NCBI GenBank assembly: GCA_037953625.1 | Contig: CM075651.1 | Location: forward strand, 63,350,501 to 63,414,500 | From: Crotalaria pallida | Taxonomy: Eukaryota > Streptophyta > Magnoliopsida > Fabales > Fabaceae | DNA length: 64,000 bases | Reading direction: 5' to 3' | Part shown: positions 1 through 9,783 of the stretch, one piece after another | How the letters are laid out: every line of letters begins with the position of its first letter | How positions within the stretch are numbered: position 1 is the first letter of the stretch | The notes under the pieces: generated by a model | The model's input: the letters and a program-made list of their open reading frames with translations, nothing else | What the model was told of the DNA's origin: nothing | Database searches by the model: none | Program-made: the position numbers and the translations under genes

Positions 1-485
1 TGTCCAAAAACTAGAAGAATGTGAAATGTGTGGTATTTATGTTATGACTTGTTCTTGAATGATTAAATATGTGAAATTCATGTTAATCTTGAAGTATAAG
101 TGTTTAGGATTAAAAGTGAATTTTTTAAAAGTAATTTTATAATAATTATAAGTAAGGTTGTATATGTGTTTGAATGAAATGTTGTTTATGCTTGTATAAA
201 ATAATTGAAGGATGTTCGTGAAAAAGGAATATTGATTTGATATTGAGTTTAAAGTTTTTTTTAAGGATTTTAGAAATGATTTATTTTCTAAGTATTTACA
301 TGATTTCCAAAATTTCAAAGGCTTTGAGAAATTAATGTTTCAAAGGTTATATTTGGTTAATTACTTTTAAGTTAGTGTGGATATTTATAAAGGTTATTTT
401 GTGAAAATGATTGGTTTAAAAGGTTTGCAATTGGGAACGAGTAGCGAGACCGAAAATCAAGCCCATGTTAGTTCTTCACATCAAG

Positions 486-1870
486 GTGAGAGAGTAGCAC
501 CTTTAGACACAATGGCACCATGGTAATCGTTAGAACGATTTCAACCATCTCAAAAGTCGGAATCCGGGTTACATGTCAAGATACGAGACGACAATTGAGT
601 GTAGGATGTGTTTAGTCGTCCTTCGTTGAGACAGTGACTCTATTTTATTATTTGATATACTTGTGATTATATTATATTATGCTTGTATGAGTATATAGGA
701 AATGTTGTTAAATGATTTTGAGAATGTTGATGGATTTGTTGTAAATGTTCTAAAAGAAACGTATGATCTAGAAATGTTCGAGTTAATGAGAAATGATAGT
801 TATGGGAATGTGAAAGAACCCTATGAGCAAGTTGTAATACGCTTGAAAGAAGTACGAAATGATTAAGTTTTGATAATATGCGAAAATGATGATTATGTAC
901 AGTGATGGTGCATCGTGGCACAATGACCTTGTAATTATTCCCCTTTGAGTGACTAATCACGTGAATGAGTGTGCCGTGATTACGTCTTGTGGATTCCACT
1001 GTACGATGATGAAGTTTTTCTGGGGTCCCTTAGAGGTCGAGGCCCGTTAGAAGCGCGACTTAGAATGGGTCGACCAAACTTAGGATTAAGAAAGATTCTA
1101 AAAGACTTTAAAAAGACTTAAAAGACTTTAGGACCCAATCCTTTCTAACTACGTTGAGAGTGAAGTAGTGGAGAGGAAAGATACCGTATACTTGGAGGTC
1201 GGGCATTCCGCCAAGTGGTGATTGCGATAGGGGAGGGCAATGATGGTGATTCGTCAAGAAGCCTAAGAGCACTTCCCTAGGTGGAACGATGCTACAGTGA
1301 TCAAGAGCACCTGCTGGTCGTTGATCGTAGCGAGGACTACAACGCGAACAAGGGATAGAGCTGTCGCCCCCTTTAGCAAATCATGGATGGTGTAGAGGGA
1401 ATCCGAATGGGACTAGAAGCCATCATTTTTTTTATGAACTTATGAATTGATACTTGATTTTATTTTGCTGGCCAACTGGCGTGGTTTCAGCTGGTACGTA
1501 CCCTTTGTCTTCGATGTCAGCATGGTTAGGACTCCTGTGCATCCCATGTGCTTTCCGAACTAGGACGAGGTTGGATATTGAAGGAGGAGATGTAGCGTGT
1601 GTGCTAATTTGTCTTTAACCGATAGTTTCCTTCCCTAACGATTTAATAGTGATGATAGACGTATGGAAATATTACTGATGGAATTCTTGAGTAATGATAA
1701 TCATGATACAGATATAAGATGCAATAATAATATGATAAGGATATTATGCTTGCGTTAGTTCTAATGTGACCCCTGGAATAAGCCCATGTCGTCGACGCTT
1801 TGCCCGTCTGGTAGCTAACTCTCTATATCCTTCTGTATGTTCTTGTCTCTGTTTATGATAAATATATTAG
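486..1870 (+). other. Predicted intron inside LTR F
   Basis: A donor-like CATCAAG|GTGAGAG lies at 486 and an acceptor-like pyrimidine-rich run ending ATATTAG lies at 1870, immediately before the ATG of the small frame. Element E has the matching donor ACTTGAG|GTGAGAG at 46229. The call rests on consensus splice motifs at homologous places; no transcript evidence is available. Confidence 0.25.
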
Positions 1871-2184
1871 ATGGCGGACCGAGTAATTCAAGTGGAAATG
1901 TCTCCTTTGGTGGGGGGACATTGGCATAGAACTGCACACGTATGGATCTGGGAGGGACCAACAAGACTCACCATTACTGATCGAGATCACACACTAAGAG
2001 GAGTAGAGAAGAGGTGCGATATCGTCTCAGGGATCTTATGCTAGATGGACCTCGAGCTTTCCATAATGCCCCGCCTGCTGATCAGAATATCGGTGAGGAA
2101 GAGGACCCAGAGGAGGAAGAGGACCCAGAGGAGGAAGAAGACCCAGAGGAAGACCCGGACGAGGATGTGCACGATGACGATTAG
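1871..2184 (+). pseudogene. Small LTR-encoded acidic-tailed frame, frameshifted
   Basis: The frame opens with ATG at 1871 directly after an acceptor-like TTAG and runs to a stop at 2042. The following frame (stop TAG 2182-2184) carries a strongly acidic tail made of EEEDPEEEEDP-type repeats, so the original frame appears split by one frameshift near 2010-2040. The N-terminal pattern M-x2-R-x-I-x2-E-x2-PL-x2-G-x-W followed by EG and IT is shared with the intact 156-residue frame in solo LTR C at 27840, which also ends acidic. Function unknown. The shared N-terminal residues and the same position behind an acceptor-like site suggest a real LTR-borne protein rather than chance, but I cannot measure significance. 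Confidence 0.4.
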
Positions 2185-2617
2185 TTTATTCCTTAGTGAT
2201 ATTGATCTTTGTTTGTTTTGTAGTCTTGGATAACGGACCCTTTGTTTATCATTATGTCACCCCAGTGGAAGTTTTATCTTTTCGTTATTTGATATTTTGG
2301 ATAATGGCTGTTAAGCCTAAACAATTTATATAATGTTTATTTTGGAATCAATCTAAGGATAATTTTATTCCGCATTTTTAAATATTGAGTTTTGGAATGA
2401 TAGGTATAGTGGCACTTCACTTCTTAAAATAGAATGGAGTTTTGAAGACCTTTTTATGAACCAAGTTATTAATAGAAGTTAAAAACTAAGTTTGAAAAAT
2501 ATTTTGGAAACTAAGTTTATATGCAAACTCACCTTTTAATGATATCATGTAAATGTTTTAAAAAAAAATGGCGCAAAATTTTTGGTGAAAATTCTATTTC
2601 CAAATTGGGGTGTTACA

Positions 2618-2816
2618 TTCACTAGTCTTGAGTTCTAATTGGGTTTGTTACTCTAACTAGTTTGTAATTGTGTAAATAGCTTGTGATAATATGTGTTGGA
2701 GTCTTGAGTCGAAGTCTTAGATGAGGTGTGTATATGTTGACTTAGGGAGTTAGTCTTTTGTTTAGAAGGTTATTTTACTTTTGCCTGGGACATGCAAAAT
2801 GCTAAGTTTGGGGGAG
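2618..2816 (+). mobile_element. Element H: 3' internal tail with polypurine tract
   Basis: This stretch ends in a polypurine run (GTTTGGGGGAG, 2807-2816) directly before TGATTTGGGTCC, the arrangement seen just upstream of the 3' LTR in Athila/Tat-type gypsy elements. No coding frame of note is seen. The left part probably was removed or displaced when F inserted. Confidence 0.45.
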
Positions 2817-3900
2817 TGATTTGGGTCCAATATATAGTGATTTGAATATGAGTTAGACTCCCTTTTACTATGTGTTTAGCTTGTTTCTCAAGTATTTTGT
2901 AGGATTTTTTGTTAGTTCTTAGAAATAGTTCTTAGTTTTGAACCCTTTGAACGTTTTGATCCTTTTTGGGTATGTTTCAGGTACTTTTGGAGCTTAAATG
3001 GAAAATATGTTGATGGACTTGGATAGAGGGTGAAAAGAGCTTCGAAACGGTCCAAGAACGGAGCAAAAATAGTCCGGGTGCGCGTGCTGAAATTGTGCAG
3101 TACCCGTGTGCGCCCCAGGCGCGCGATCAGCTGCACAGGCCCGAAATAGGCCCGTTTTGATGCATTTTGATGGGGATTCAATTGGGACTCGATTAGGGTT
3201 TTGTTTTAGGCATTAAATACTAGGTTTTTCAGCAGTTTATGTAAGCTTTTAGAGAGGGAGATTACATAGTTTAGAGAGAGCTTTGGAAGGGAGAAGATTG
3301 GAGATTGAAGAATTGAAGATCTCTCTTGTAGGTAATCCTTATTGTCTATGATAATGGATTCCTCTTCTTTTTCTTCTCTTGTTCTTCATTGTTTATCATG
3401 TAACTAAAACCCTTTGTTAGGAATTGGTGAATTTGTATGGATTAGTTTATGTAGTTATTGAATTAGTGTTTTTTCGTTTCTAAATCATGTGTTTGATTGT
3501 GATTTAATTGTTATGCATGAATCTGGCCAATTTATGTTTTGGATTTCTAATCCCCAAATTGAGAGGTTTAGGGTTTAGATAGGTCTTTCCAATCAAATAA
3601 TATATTAATCCAGGGGTAGAGATACAATTGGGTAATTATATAACTTTTATGAAATCCATTGTTCTTAACTATTATTCAATGAATTAATCACTTGAGAGAT
3701 TGGGGGTTATGAATTGAATAAGAAACGGTAACTAAACATGAGAGATATGATAGTTACTAATTTAGGGATTTGTTCATGATTTAGGGGAAGACAATAATTT
3801 ATAATTAGATAAACGAAACATACAATGAGTTAGGGTAGAAAATTATAAAATAAAACCTTAAGTTAATGAATATGAAACCCTCAATGATTGAATAGTTATG
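2817..3900 (+). mobile_element. Element H: LTR, right end not resolved
   Basis: It starts with TGATTTGGGTCC after a polypurine tract. Inside are a GC-rich palindromic patch (GCGCCCCAGGCGCGC, 3110-3124), a TATA-like ATTAAATACT near 3213, and an AG/CT-rich leader with a donor-like CTTGTAG|GTAATCC near 3330, typical of an LTR promoter and leader. The 3' boundary is lost: around 3900 the sequence passes without a visible terminal motif into AT-rich sequence assigned to G. The stated end is approximate. Confidence 0.35.
3110..3124. repeat. CpG palindrome GCGCCCCAGGCGCGC in LTR H
   Basis: This 15-base string is identical to one in LTR A (6614-6628), although H and A otherwise show no similarity that I can see. 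It lies about 290 bp from the H LTR start, in the zone where A, B, C and D carry their own palindromes. Confidence 0.5.
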
Positions 3901-4541
3901 ATGTTGGATATAAGGATTTGATGAAGGAAAAACTCTATATTATATGAACAAATTATTTGATATGTTGGGTTGAATGAAGTTAGATGGATGCCTAAGAGTT
4001 TAGTGTAACATGATGATAATGTTGCCTGGAATGATAGCTAAAATTTCTGAGTTTGGTTGTGAAGTTCTATAATCGTTGATAATTGATTTTAATGTGAATA
4101 AAGGATAGGATTTATGAAGTGAACTTGTGAAGTTAGGACATGGAAATAAATTGATGATGTGGAAACTAAAAGTAAAAGGGTGATGTTAAGTATGTGACAA
4201 GTATGTTTTGGTTGAGTATATTTGTACACTAATGCTAAATATGTATAAATGTGGAAATGGAAATAAAATAATTACACGTAAATTAAATGTAAAAGGGTGA
4301 TGTTAAATATGTGACAAGTATGAGTTGGTTGTGTATACTTGCACCTTAATGCTAAATATGTATAACTGTGCTTAATTGTACTGCATATGCTTAACTGAGA
4401 ACATGGATGCTACTTGGGAAGATTCGTATATTAACATAGGAAATGAGTATGGATAAGTTGTGAGTGGGTAACTGTAAGTATGTTAATTATGATTAAATAT
4501 GTTATAATTGATTGAGTAAGAAAATGAATAATTCATTGGCC

Positions 4542-5060
4542 TCTGAGTTGAGGTGCCGGACATTGAGAATGTGGTAAATACGTTGGCCTCTGACCTGGGT
4601 GACTTTCCTTGAATTGTGATGAGGTGTTTTATAATGAAAATGATGATAATGTGTTGGCCTCTGACCTGAGGTGACACACCATGGAAATGAGAATAAGGTG
4701 TCGACCTCTGATCTGAGGGACACAAAAGAATTAAAGTGAAAGTGTGTTGACCTCTGACCTGAGGGACACAAAATGAATTAATGTGAAAGTGTGCTGACCT
4801 CTGACCTGAGGAACACAAAATGAAATAAGGTGAAAGAGTGTTGACCTCTGACCTGAGGGACACAAAATGAAATAAAGTGAAAGTGTGTTGACCTCTGCCT
4901 TGAGAGACACACCGTAAAGTAAGAAAAAGAGTGTTGACCTCTGACCTGAGGGACACATAATTTAAATGAGGAAAAATATGAGAGCCTCTATTTTGAGGTG
5001 ATAAATGTTCCGAATGAGACTAGTACTATACATTGGCCTCTGGTTTGAGGTGATGTACCT
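4542..5060 (+). repeat. Hairpin tandem array in LTR G
   Basis: About nine units of roughly 55-65 bp share a core of the form CCTCTGACCTGAGG, a four-base stem CCTC/GAGG with a variable loop (TGACCT, TATTTT, TGGTTT), joined by spacers such as GACACAAAATGA. The unit core keeps the stem while the loop varies. The array sits just upstream of the acceptor-like TTTTTCAG, as do the arrays of A and C. Confidence 0.7.
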
Positions 5061-5278
5061 GAATAAATAGAAAGTAAAAAGAATGAAAAGTAAAGAAAAT
5101 AGAATTTGAATGGAATAATGAAAATGGAAATTTGGAATGAATAATGAATATGGAAATAATGAAATGTGTGTGGTATGCTTTATTTGCTAGCTGTGTTTGG
5201 CCTAGTGAGTTGTTATGTCTAGTTAGAAACTGCTTTCTATTTCATGTGCAATGCTCACTCCCTTAACATTTTTCAGGT

Positions 5279-5422
5279 ACGGAGATTGAGCTGGCACAGC
5301 CCCTGACCGAGCAGGAATACTTTCCCTTACAGGGAGAGCAGGGATATTATGGGTTAGGATATAGCATGGGACCTAAGCCTCCGATATTTTTGATGTGTTT
5401 TCTTTGTGTAAATCTATTTTGA
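5279..5422 (+). CDS. Short putative exon-2 frame of LTR G
   Basis: A 47-codon frame opens directly after acceptor-like TTTTTCAG|GT and stops at 5420-5422. Its start reads TEIELAQPLTEQEYFPLQG, and the equivalent frame in LTR A (8689) reads TEVELT, stop, DMAEQDFIPLRG. Conservation of the pattern TE-hydrophobic-EL, EQ-acid-aromatic and PL-x-G across two diverged LTRs is the only support. It may be the 3' exon of an LTR-initiated transcript or simply conserved RNA sequence. Function unknown. Confidence 0.3.
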   Translation, partial: TEIELAQPLTEQEYFPLQGEQGYYGLGYSMGPKPPIFLMCFLCVNLF

Positions 5423-5745
5423 AGTGAGGCTTAGGAAGATTTCTTTTGATATAGAAACATGATGGAAATTATGTAGTTCAAACTTAATATTTTCCGCCGC
5501 TACTCATGACGCTTTTATGATGCTATACTTTGAGCCTTTGGGCACCTATATGATTTTATGAAATGAAGCCCTGCTGGCTACTGAATGTTTTATTAAGAAT
5601 GCTTTCACAGGTTAAATTTTGGAAGGTCCGTAAAACAAATAAAATTCCGTCCGTTTGACGGGTGATTTTTTTATAATTAAATAGAATATTTTAAATTGAC
5701 TTTTTAATTTATGGGTTATTAAGGGTAAAAATTCTAGGTGTTACA

Positions 5746-6218
5746 ATCCTTCTCACCCAGATTTGGCCATGAAAATGAATTAGTGTTCAATAAAAAGTCA
5801 TAAATCCAAAGAATTAATTATTAATTTATCATCTATTTGAATAAGAATAACAAAATCCTCTTTCTGTAAAAAAAAAATGTAGTGCTCACGATAATATTAA
5901 TGTTCCATTCCATGTGCAAAAAATTCATGCTTCCACCGTGTGATATTGCACACTGCACACTACTTTAGTATGTTAATAGATTTGGATCCATACAATGAGA
6001 TTATTCGGTATAAAAAAAATGAAGCGCCTAGCTCTAATTGCACAAGATTTTTAAAAAAAAAAAATTAACTGCACAAGGTTGGATGAGAGATTGAAAGTGA
6101 TTATGTGAGTTGAGAATGAGATGTTGAAGGTGGTGGGTGTGACTTTGTGAGTATTGATAATTGGTTAAGTATTAGGTTTTTAAGATTATGGGTGCAAATA
6201 ATAGGATGAGGGTGTGAG
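5746..6218. other. Unassigned AT-rich intergenic sequence
   Basis: No terminal repeats, coding frame or match to the other elements in the window was recognised. It may be the remnant of unique host sequence between LTR G and element A, or an old unrecognisable repeat. Confidence 0.4.
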
Positions 6219-6591
6219 TGTAACATCCCGAATTTTAAACCCAAAGACGAATAAGTAAATAATAATTAGAATAAAGGAAATAAGGATGATAAGCTACAAA
6301 TAGTTATTCAAAAGAAGTAATTTAACATTAGGAAAGGATAACAGTAATAATAATAAGGTTAGAAAAGAAAGGAACATTAAATTGAAGTTAGGAACAGGCC
6401 AGAAGAATAGATAATTCGCTACTAAAGAATAACAAAGGGTAGAAAATTAAAATAAAAGATTTAAGACTCAAAACAAAATTTCCACCGATGGATATGAAGG
6501 TATGATTTTTAGGAAGCTGCTCGTCAAATTTGGGCAAGATCTGACGGTTAACGAAGAAGATATAGCATGGTCAACCCAGAGTCAACAGAGT

Positions 6592-6627
6592 CGCGCCCTA
6601 GGCGCGAGTAGCCGCGCCCCAGGCGCG
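6592..6627. repeat. Paired CpG palindromes in LTR A
   Basis: CGCGCCCTAGGCGCG (6592-6606) and CGCGCCCCAGGCGCG (6613-6627) are near-perfect self-complementary units about 370-400 bp from the LTR start. The 3' LTR of the same element carries only one such unit (12521-12535), so unit number has changed since the LTRs were identical. Confidence 0.75.
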
Positions 6628-7256
6628 CCACACGCATCAGATCTGAGTCAGAATGACCCTCGCGCTCAAGCGCCACGCCCAGAATGGTCGCGCCAGCCAG
6701 CTTAAAAACCTGCACCAACTCCCTCCTTCCCTCATTTCTCCGCCCCACCTTCTCCCTCCTCACCCCAAAACCACCCTCAACACCACCAAACACCATAAAT
6801 CTCACCCCCAACCTCTCCTCCATGGAAACCCCCATCTCCCTTGGTCTCTTTCCCTCTCTTCCCCATTTGGAGCTCTCTCTTTCTCTCTCCTAGGGTCCTC
6901 TCTCTTTCTCCCTCTACTCCTCAACCTCCACCACCACGAGCCACCCACCTCCGGCCGCCACCACCACCACTGCAATCCGCCACTACCAAGAACCCCCACC
7001 ACCATCAAGACCTCTCTCTCACCCTGTTTCTCTTCCCCTTGGCTTTGAACCCTCTCTCTCACCCACGAGCTCTCTCTCTCCTCGAATCTCACCTGCGTCG
7101 TTACCGATCGTGATCGCACCGGGTTTTGTTGGGTACCCCGAGGCTTGAAGCTTTTGCTCGGATCTAACCGCCGCCGTTCTCGCTAACGAGGAGCAACACC
7201 GACGCCGTCATCGTCGCCGAGCCGCAACCCAGGTTCTTTTTAAAAGAAAGCCCGAG

Positions 7257-8686
7257 GTAAGAAGGGTTCGTATTACCTCTACTTAAGAAGTAAATTCTAG
7301 AATGCTATAGTGATGGCTGAGAATAGGGTAATATGCTAATGAACCTTAGGGTAGTCCCCGCTGACATAAATGAGCATTTAAAATTGATAATGGAATAAAT
7401 TGGAGGTGCATAGAATAAGGTCCGGAGTGAATGAGTATAGTTAAGATATTAAAAAAGTTATTATAAAATGAAATTGTAGAAAAACATAAAATAAAACCAA
7501 GGGAAATTAGTTAAGGAAAAACCAACTAAACTTGGGAGTAAAAGAAATAAGGGTAAACGTAATAGGCATAAAGAGTATAATTAATAAGCTAAAAGATAAT
7601 AAGTAAAATAGTAAGTGCAGATTTAAATGGGATAAAAGAGGGGTTAGAATGTGGAATAATGAATACGTGCGGAGCCGAATAGGAAATAAGAATAAAATAA
7701 TGAATTAGATGTAAAAGAAAATAGATAACTGATAAAAGAAGTTAATGAAAAGATGATAACACGACGAGAGAGAACAATATTAGGAAAGTTAAATAGAATA
7801 CAATAATAGAATAGGGAAACTGAGTTAAGTTAATAGGAAAGTTAAATAAAATGGAGTTAATGAAATAGGAATAATAAGTTAAATAATAGCGTGAGATAAA
7901 GGAAAACAAAGAACTAATAAGGAGAATTAAAATACAAAGTATACGAACAAGCTAAGTAAAGTTAATTAAAAGCAAGAGTAAAATTGGTAAAGAGAAACAC
8001 TTAGTATAAGAAAATAAAGGAAGGGGACAAGTGGAGTAAACAAATAATAGAAATTAAGGAAGAGTTAAGAAATTTAAAAGAATTAAAGAGAATTAAGGAA
8101 CTAAAAGTAAAGAGAAAAGACTAAAACGAATTAATAAAGAGAATGAGAATAAAAGATAAACGACATAGGTGGTTTTATTGACCCTGTGGCGAATAAAAAT
8201 GGTAAATGTCACAGGTGGTTGTATTGACCCTGTGGCCTAATAAAAATGGTAAATGTCACAGGTGGTTGTATTGACCATAAAAATGGTAAATGTCACAGGT
8301 GGTTGTATTGACCCTGTTGCCTAATAAAAATGGTAAATGTCACAGGTGGTTGTATTGACCCTGTGGCCTAATAAAAATGGTAACTGTCACAGGTGGTTGT
8401 AATGACCCTGTGGCCTAATAAAAATAAACGGAAAAGATAATGGATAATGGTAACGAAATTAAAAATGGAAAGGAAATTGGATTAGTGAAAATGTTAAGGG
8501 AAAATGAAAATGAAATAGGAAAAAGAATGTGAGGAATGGAGATGAAGAGAAAGGGAACTAAATGTATGGGTGTATATAGTGTATGATTAGTGGTAATAGT
8601 GTAGGCTTAGTTATTTACTATGTCTTCTTATAGGATTTATCTTTTTAAGTTCTGTGTAATGCTACCCTTCTTGCTATATTTTGCAG
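7257..8686 (+). other. Predicted intron inside LTR A
   Basis: CCCGAG|GTAAGAAG at 7257 is a strong plant donor consensus and ATATTTTGCAG|GT at 8686 a strong acceptor. The same pair is kept in the 3' LTR (13167 and 14607), and the donor context AG|GTAAGAAGGGTTCG is kept in LTR D at 62968. The hairpin array lies wholly inside. Confidence 0.4.
8163..8427 (+). repeat. Hairpin tandem array in 5' LTR A
   Basis: Six units of about 47 bp contain CACAGG, then TGGTTGTATTGA, then CCCTGTG, so each unit can fold into a stem of six or seven pairs with a 12-base loop. Spacers are TAATAAAAATGGTAAATGT. One unit is truncated after TTGACC. The corresponding array in the 3' LTR (14073-14345) has six complete units. 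Confidence 0.85.
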
Positions 8687-8688
8687 GT

Positions 8689-8787
8689 ACTGAAGTGGAG
8701 CTTACATAGGACATGGCCGAGCAGGACTTCATTCCACTACGTGGAATGTATATTTATCATTATCATGAGTGGACAGTTATTTTGTAA
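8689..8787 (+). pseudogene. Short putative exon-2 frame of LTR A, interrupted by TAG
   Basis: Behind the acceptor at 8686 the frame gives TEVELT, a TAG at 8707-8709, then DMAEQDFIPLRG and a stop at 8785. It parallels the open frame in G at 5279. The TAG is also present in the 3' LTR copy, so if this was ever a coding exon, family A has lost it. Confidence 0.25.
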
Positions 8788-9059
8788 AGTATAATGTGAA
8801 TTAGTTATATGCCCTTAGACTTAGGCTAATCGGGCATTAGGATCTGAACTGGTTTTTAAAATGTTGTGTATTATGTTTTTAAATAATTCTGGACTGACAG
8901 GTTTTAAGAAGAAAAATTTTGGGAAGTCCGAAAAACAGAGGAAACTCTGCCGGATTTTCCTAAGAATTTTTATAAGTAATTTAAGTTTTAAAAGAAATTT
9001 CCAAACACCAATTTTAATAAAACCTAAAATTTACTAATATAAGTGAGGGTGTTACATTT

Positions 9060-9071
9060 TGGTATCAGCGC
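9060..9071 (+). promoter_or_regulatory. Primer-binding site of element A (initiator tRNA-Met type)
   Basis: TGGTATCAGCGC begins four bases after the LTR end. It matches the TGGTATCAGAGC type complementary to the 3' end of plant initiator methionine tRNA, with a change at position 10. Confidence 0.7.
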
Positions 9072-9266
9072 GGCTCCTCTCCCAGTACGGTGTGGTTCGG
9101 GGACGAACCAGGCGGAAGCTGGTGGACATGTAAGACCCGGGCTTATGAGGGCGGGGAGTGATCGTCGGTGCAAAGAGGCACGAACAAGGAGCGGCTCCTG
9201 GCAGACTTCTAAGGGAGGGGTACATGGTTTAACCGGCACACCGGAATGAGAGGGTGATCCTGAGAC

Positions 9267-9529
9267 TGTGTAGGAATGGGACTACACAATACAGGAAGGC
9301 TTAAATGAATTGATTAGTACTACCCATATCAACAAGATGCATCTTATTTTCGGTAGCCCATCACATAAGAACTTCATGGTTAAGCGTGCTTGACTTGGGG
9401 TAATTCTGGGATGGGTGACCTCCTGGGAAGTTTTCCGGGAAGTGTGCGAGTGAGGACAAAGCACGCTGAAAAGACACGTGTTGGTATGTGGGGACAGTCG
9501 CAATCCATTTGGCTGCCAGGGATGTTACA
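9267..9529 (+). mobile_element. 5S-rRNA-derived Cassandra-like LTR
   Basis: The core (about 9357-9436) closely follows plant 5S rRNA: CCCATCA, AGAACTTC, GGTTAAGCGTGCTTG (box A region), and GGATGGGTGACCTCCTGGG (box C region). The 3' end GGATGTTACA is followed two bases later by TGGTATCAGAGC. This is the arrangement of Cassandra TRIM retrotransposon LTRs, which carry a 5S-derived Pol III promoter and an initiator tRNA-Met primer site. The start at TGTGTAGGAATGGG is my best guess. I see no second copy within element A, so it looks like a single LTR plus primer site captured in A. Confidence 0.65.
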
Positions 9530-9531
9530 AA

Positions 9532-9543
9532 TGGTATCAGAGC
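9532..9543 (+). promoter_or_regulatory. Second primer-binding site TGGTATCAGAGC
   Basis: This is a perfect match to the plant initiator tRNA-Met complement, two bases after the Cassandra-like LTR end and about 470 bp downstream of A's own primer site. Confidence 0.7.
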
Positions 9544-9783
9544 AGTTTTTCCTCGGCCTTGGAGTGTGGACTCACAACTCCTATGGGTTACTCACCAAGC
9601 GAGCAACCAAGTGATAGTGTCTAAGTCAGATGAGTAGGATACATATATATTTATATATATAGGGGAGCATATGTATAAGGACTAAGTAATGAGACTTGGA
9701 AGCGTGGTGATGGCGCGATGAGCCATAGAATACGGGTTTAGCGTTGACTGACTTGGAGATGGTGTTGTTGTTTGATGGAATGT

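Larger units (their letters stand above)
1..2617 (+). mobile_element. Element F: 3' part of a very long gypsy-type LTR (left end outside the window)
   Basis: The right edge is seen directly as GGGGTGTTACA ending at 2617, the usual 3' end of LTRs that begin TGTAAC or TGTGAC. The block around 1150-1400 (AGTAGTGGAGAGGAA, a GGGGAGGG purine run, GTCAAGAAGCCT, CTGTCGCCCCCT) recurs at 47160-47370 inside element E, so F and E are two copies of one family. No primer-binding site follows 2617, so this is either a solo LTR or a 3' LTR; the left end needed to decide is missing. The region holds one short reading frame near its 3' end and otherwise no coding capacity. Family assignment to Ty3/gypsy is inferred from the terminal motif only. 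Confidence 0.6.
3900..5745 (+). mobile_element. Element G: 3' part of an LTR related to family A
   Basis: The right edge AGGTGTTACA ends at 5745. The segment 5265-5345 (TTTTTCAGGTAC, then GAGATTGAGCTGGC, GACCGAGCAGGA) matches the corresponding part of LTR A at 8680-8745, and a following ACAGGTTAAATTTTGGAA block matches A at 8897-8925. G is therefore a diverged relative of A. The 5' end is missing or unrecognised, and no primer-binding site follows 5745, so a truncated or solo LTR is likely. The left coordinate is approximate. Confidence 0.5.
6219..9056 (+). mobile_element. Element A: 5' LTR (2,838 bp)
   Basis: It starts TGTAACATCCCG at 6219 and ends GGGTGTTACA at 9056, followed at 9060 by a TGGTATCAG primer-binding motif. 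A second copy starts at 12148 with the same sequence and is preceded by a polypurine tract, so this is the 5' LTR of a plus-strand element. Landmarks are paired CpG palindromes at 6592-6627, a C/T-rich leader (6700-7110), a donor-like GAG|GTAAGA at 7257, a hairpin array at 8163-8427 and an acceptor-like TTTTGCAG at 8686. Short open frames in the C/T-rich leader are composition artefacts. Confidence 0.85.

Noticed and set aside
4003..4014. GTGTAACATGAT as the start of LTR G
   Set aside because: It lacks the CCC following TGTAACA that all related LTRs have, and the sequence after it does not match the start of LTR A.
4483..5060. CRISPR-like repeat array
   Set aside because: Spacers are not unique and the context is a plant LTR; the units are diverged tandem repeats. 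The same applies to 8163-8427 and 14073-14345.
6502..7119. Open frames of 67-131 codons on both strands in LTR A leader (also 12593-13022 and 62353-62891)
   Set aside because: They lie in C/T-rich leader sequence where stops are rare on both strands, change frame between copies and give low-complexity P, S, L or R, E, G-rich translations.
9357..9436. Functional 5S rRNA gene
   Set aside because: The 5' third of 5S rRNA is absent, several internal positions differ, and the segment is flanked by LTR-type ends and a primer site, so it is a retrotransposon-borne 5S derivative.
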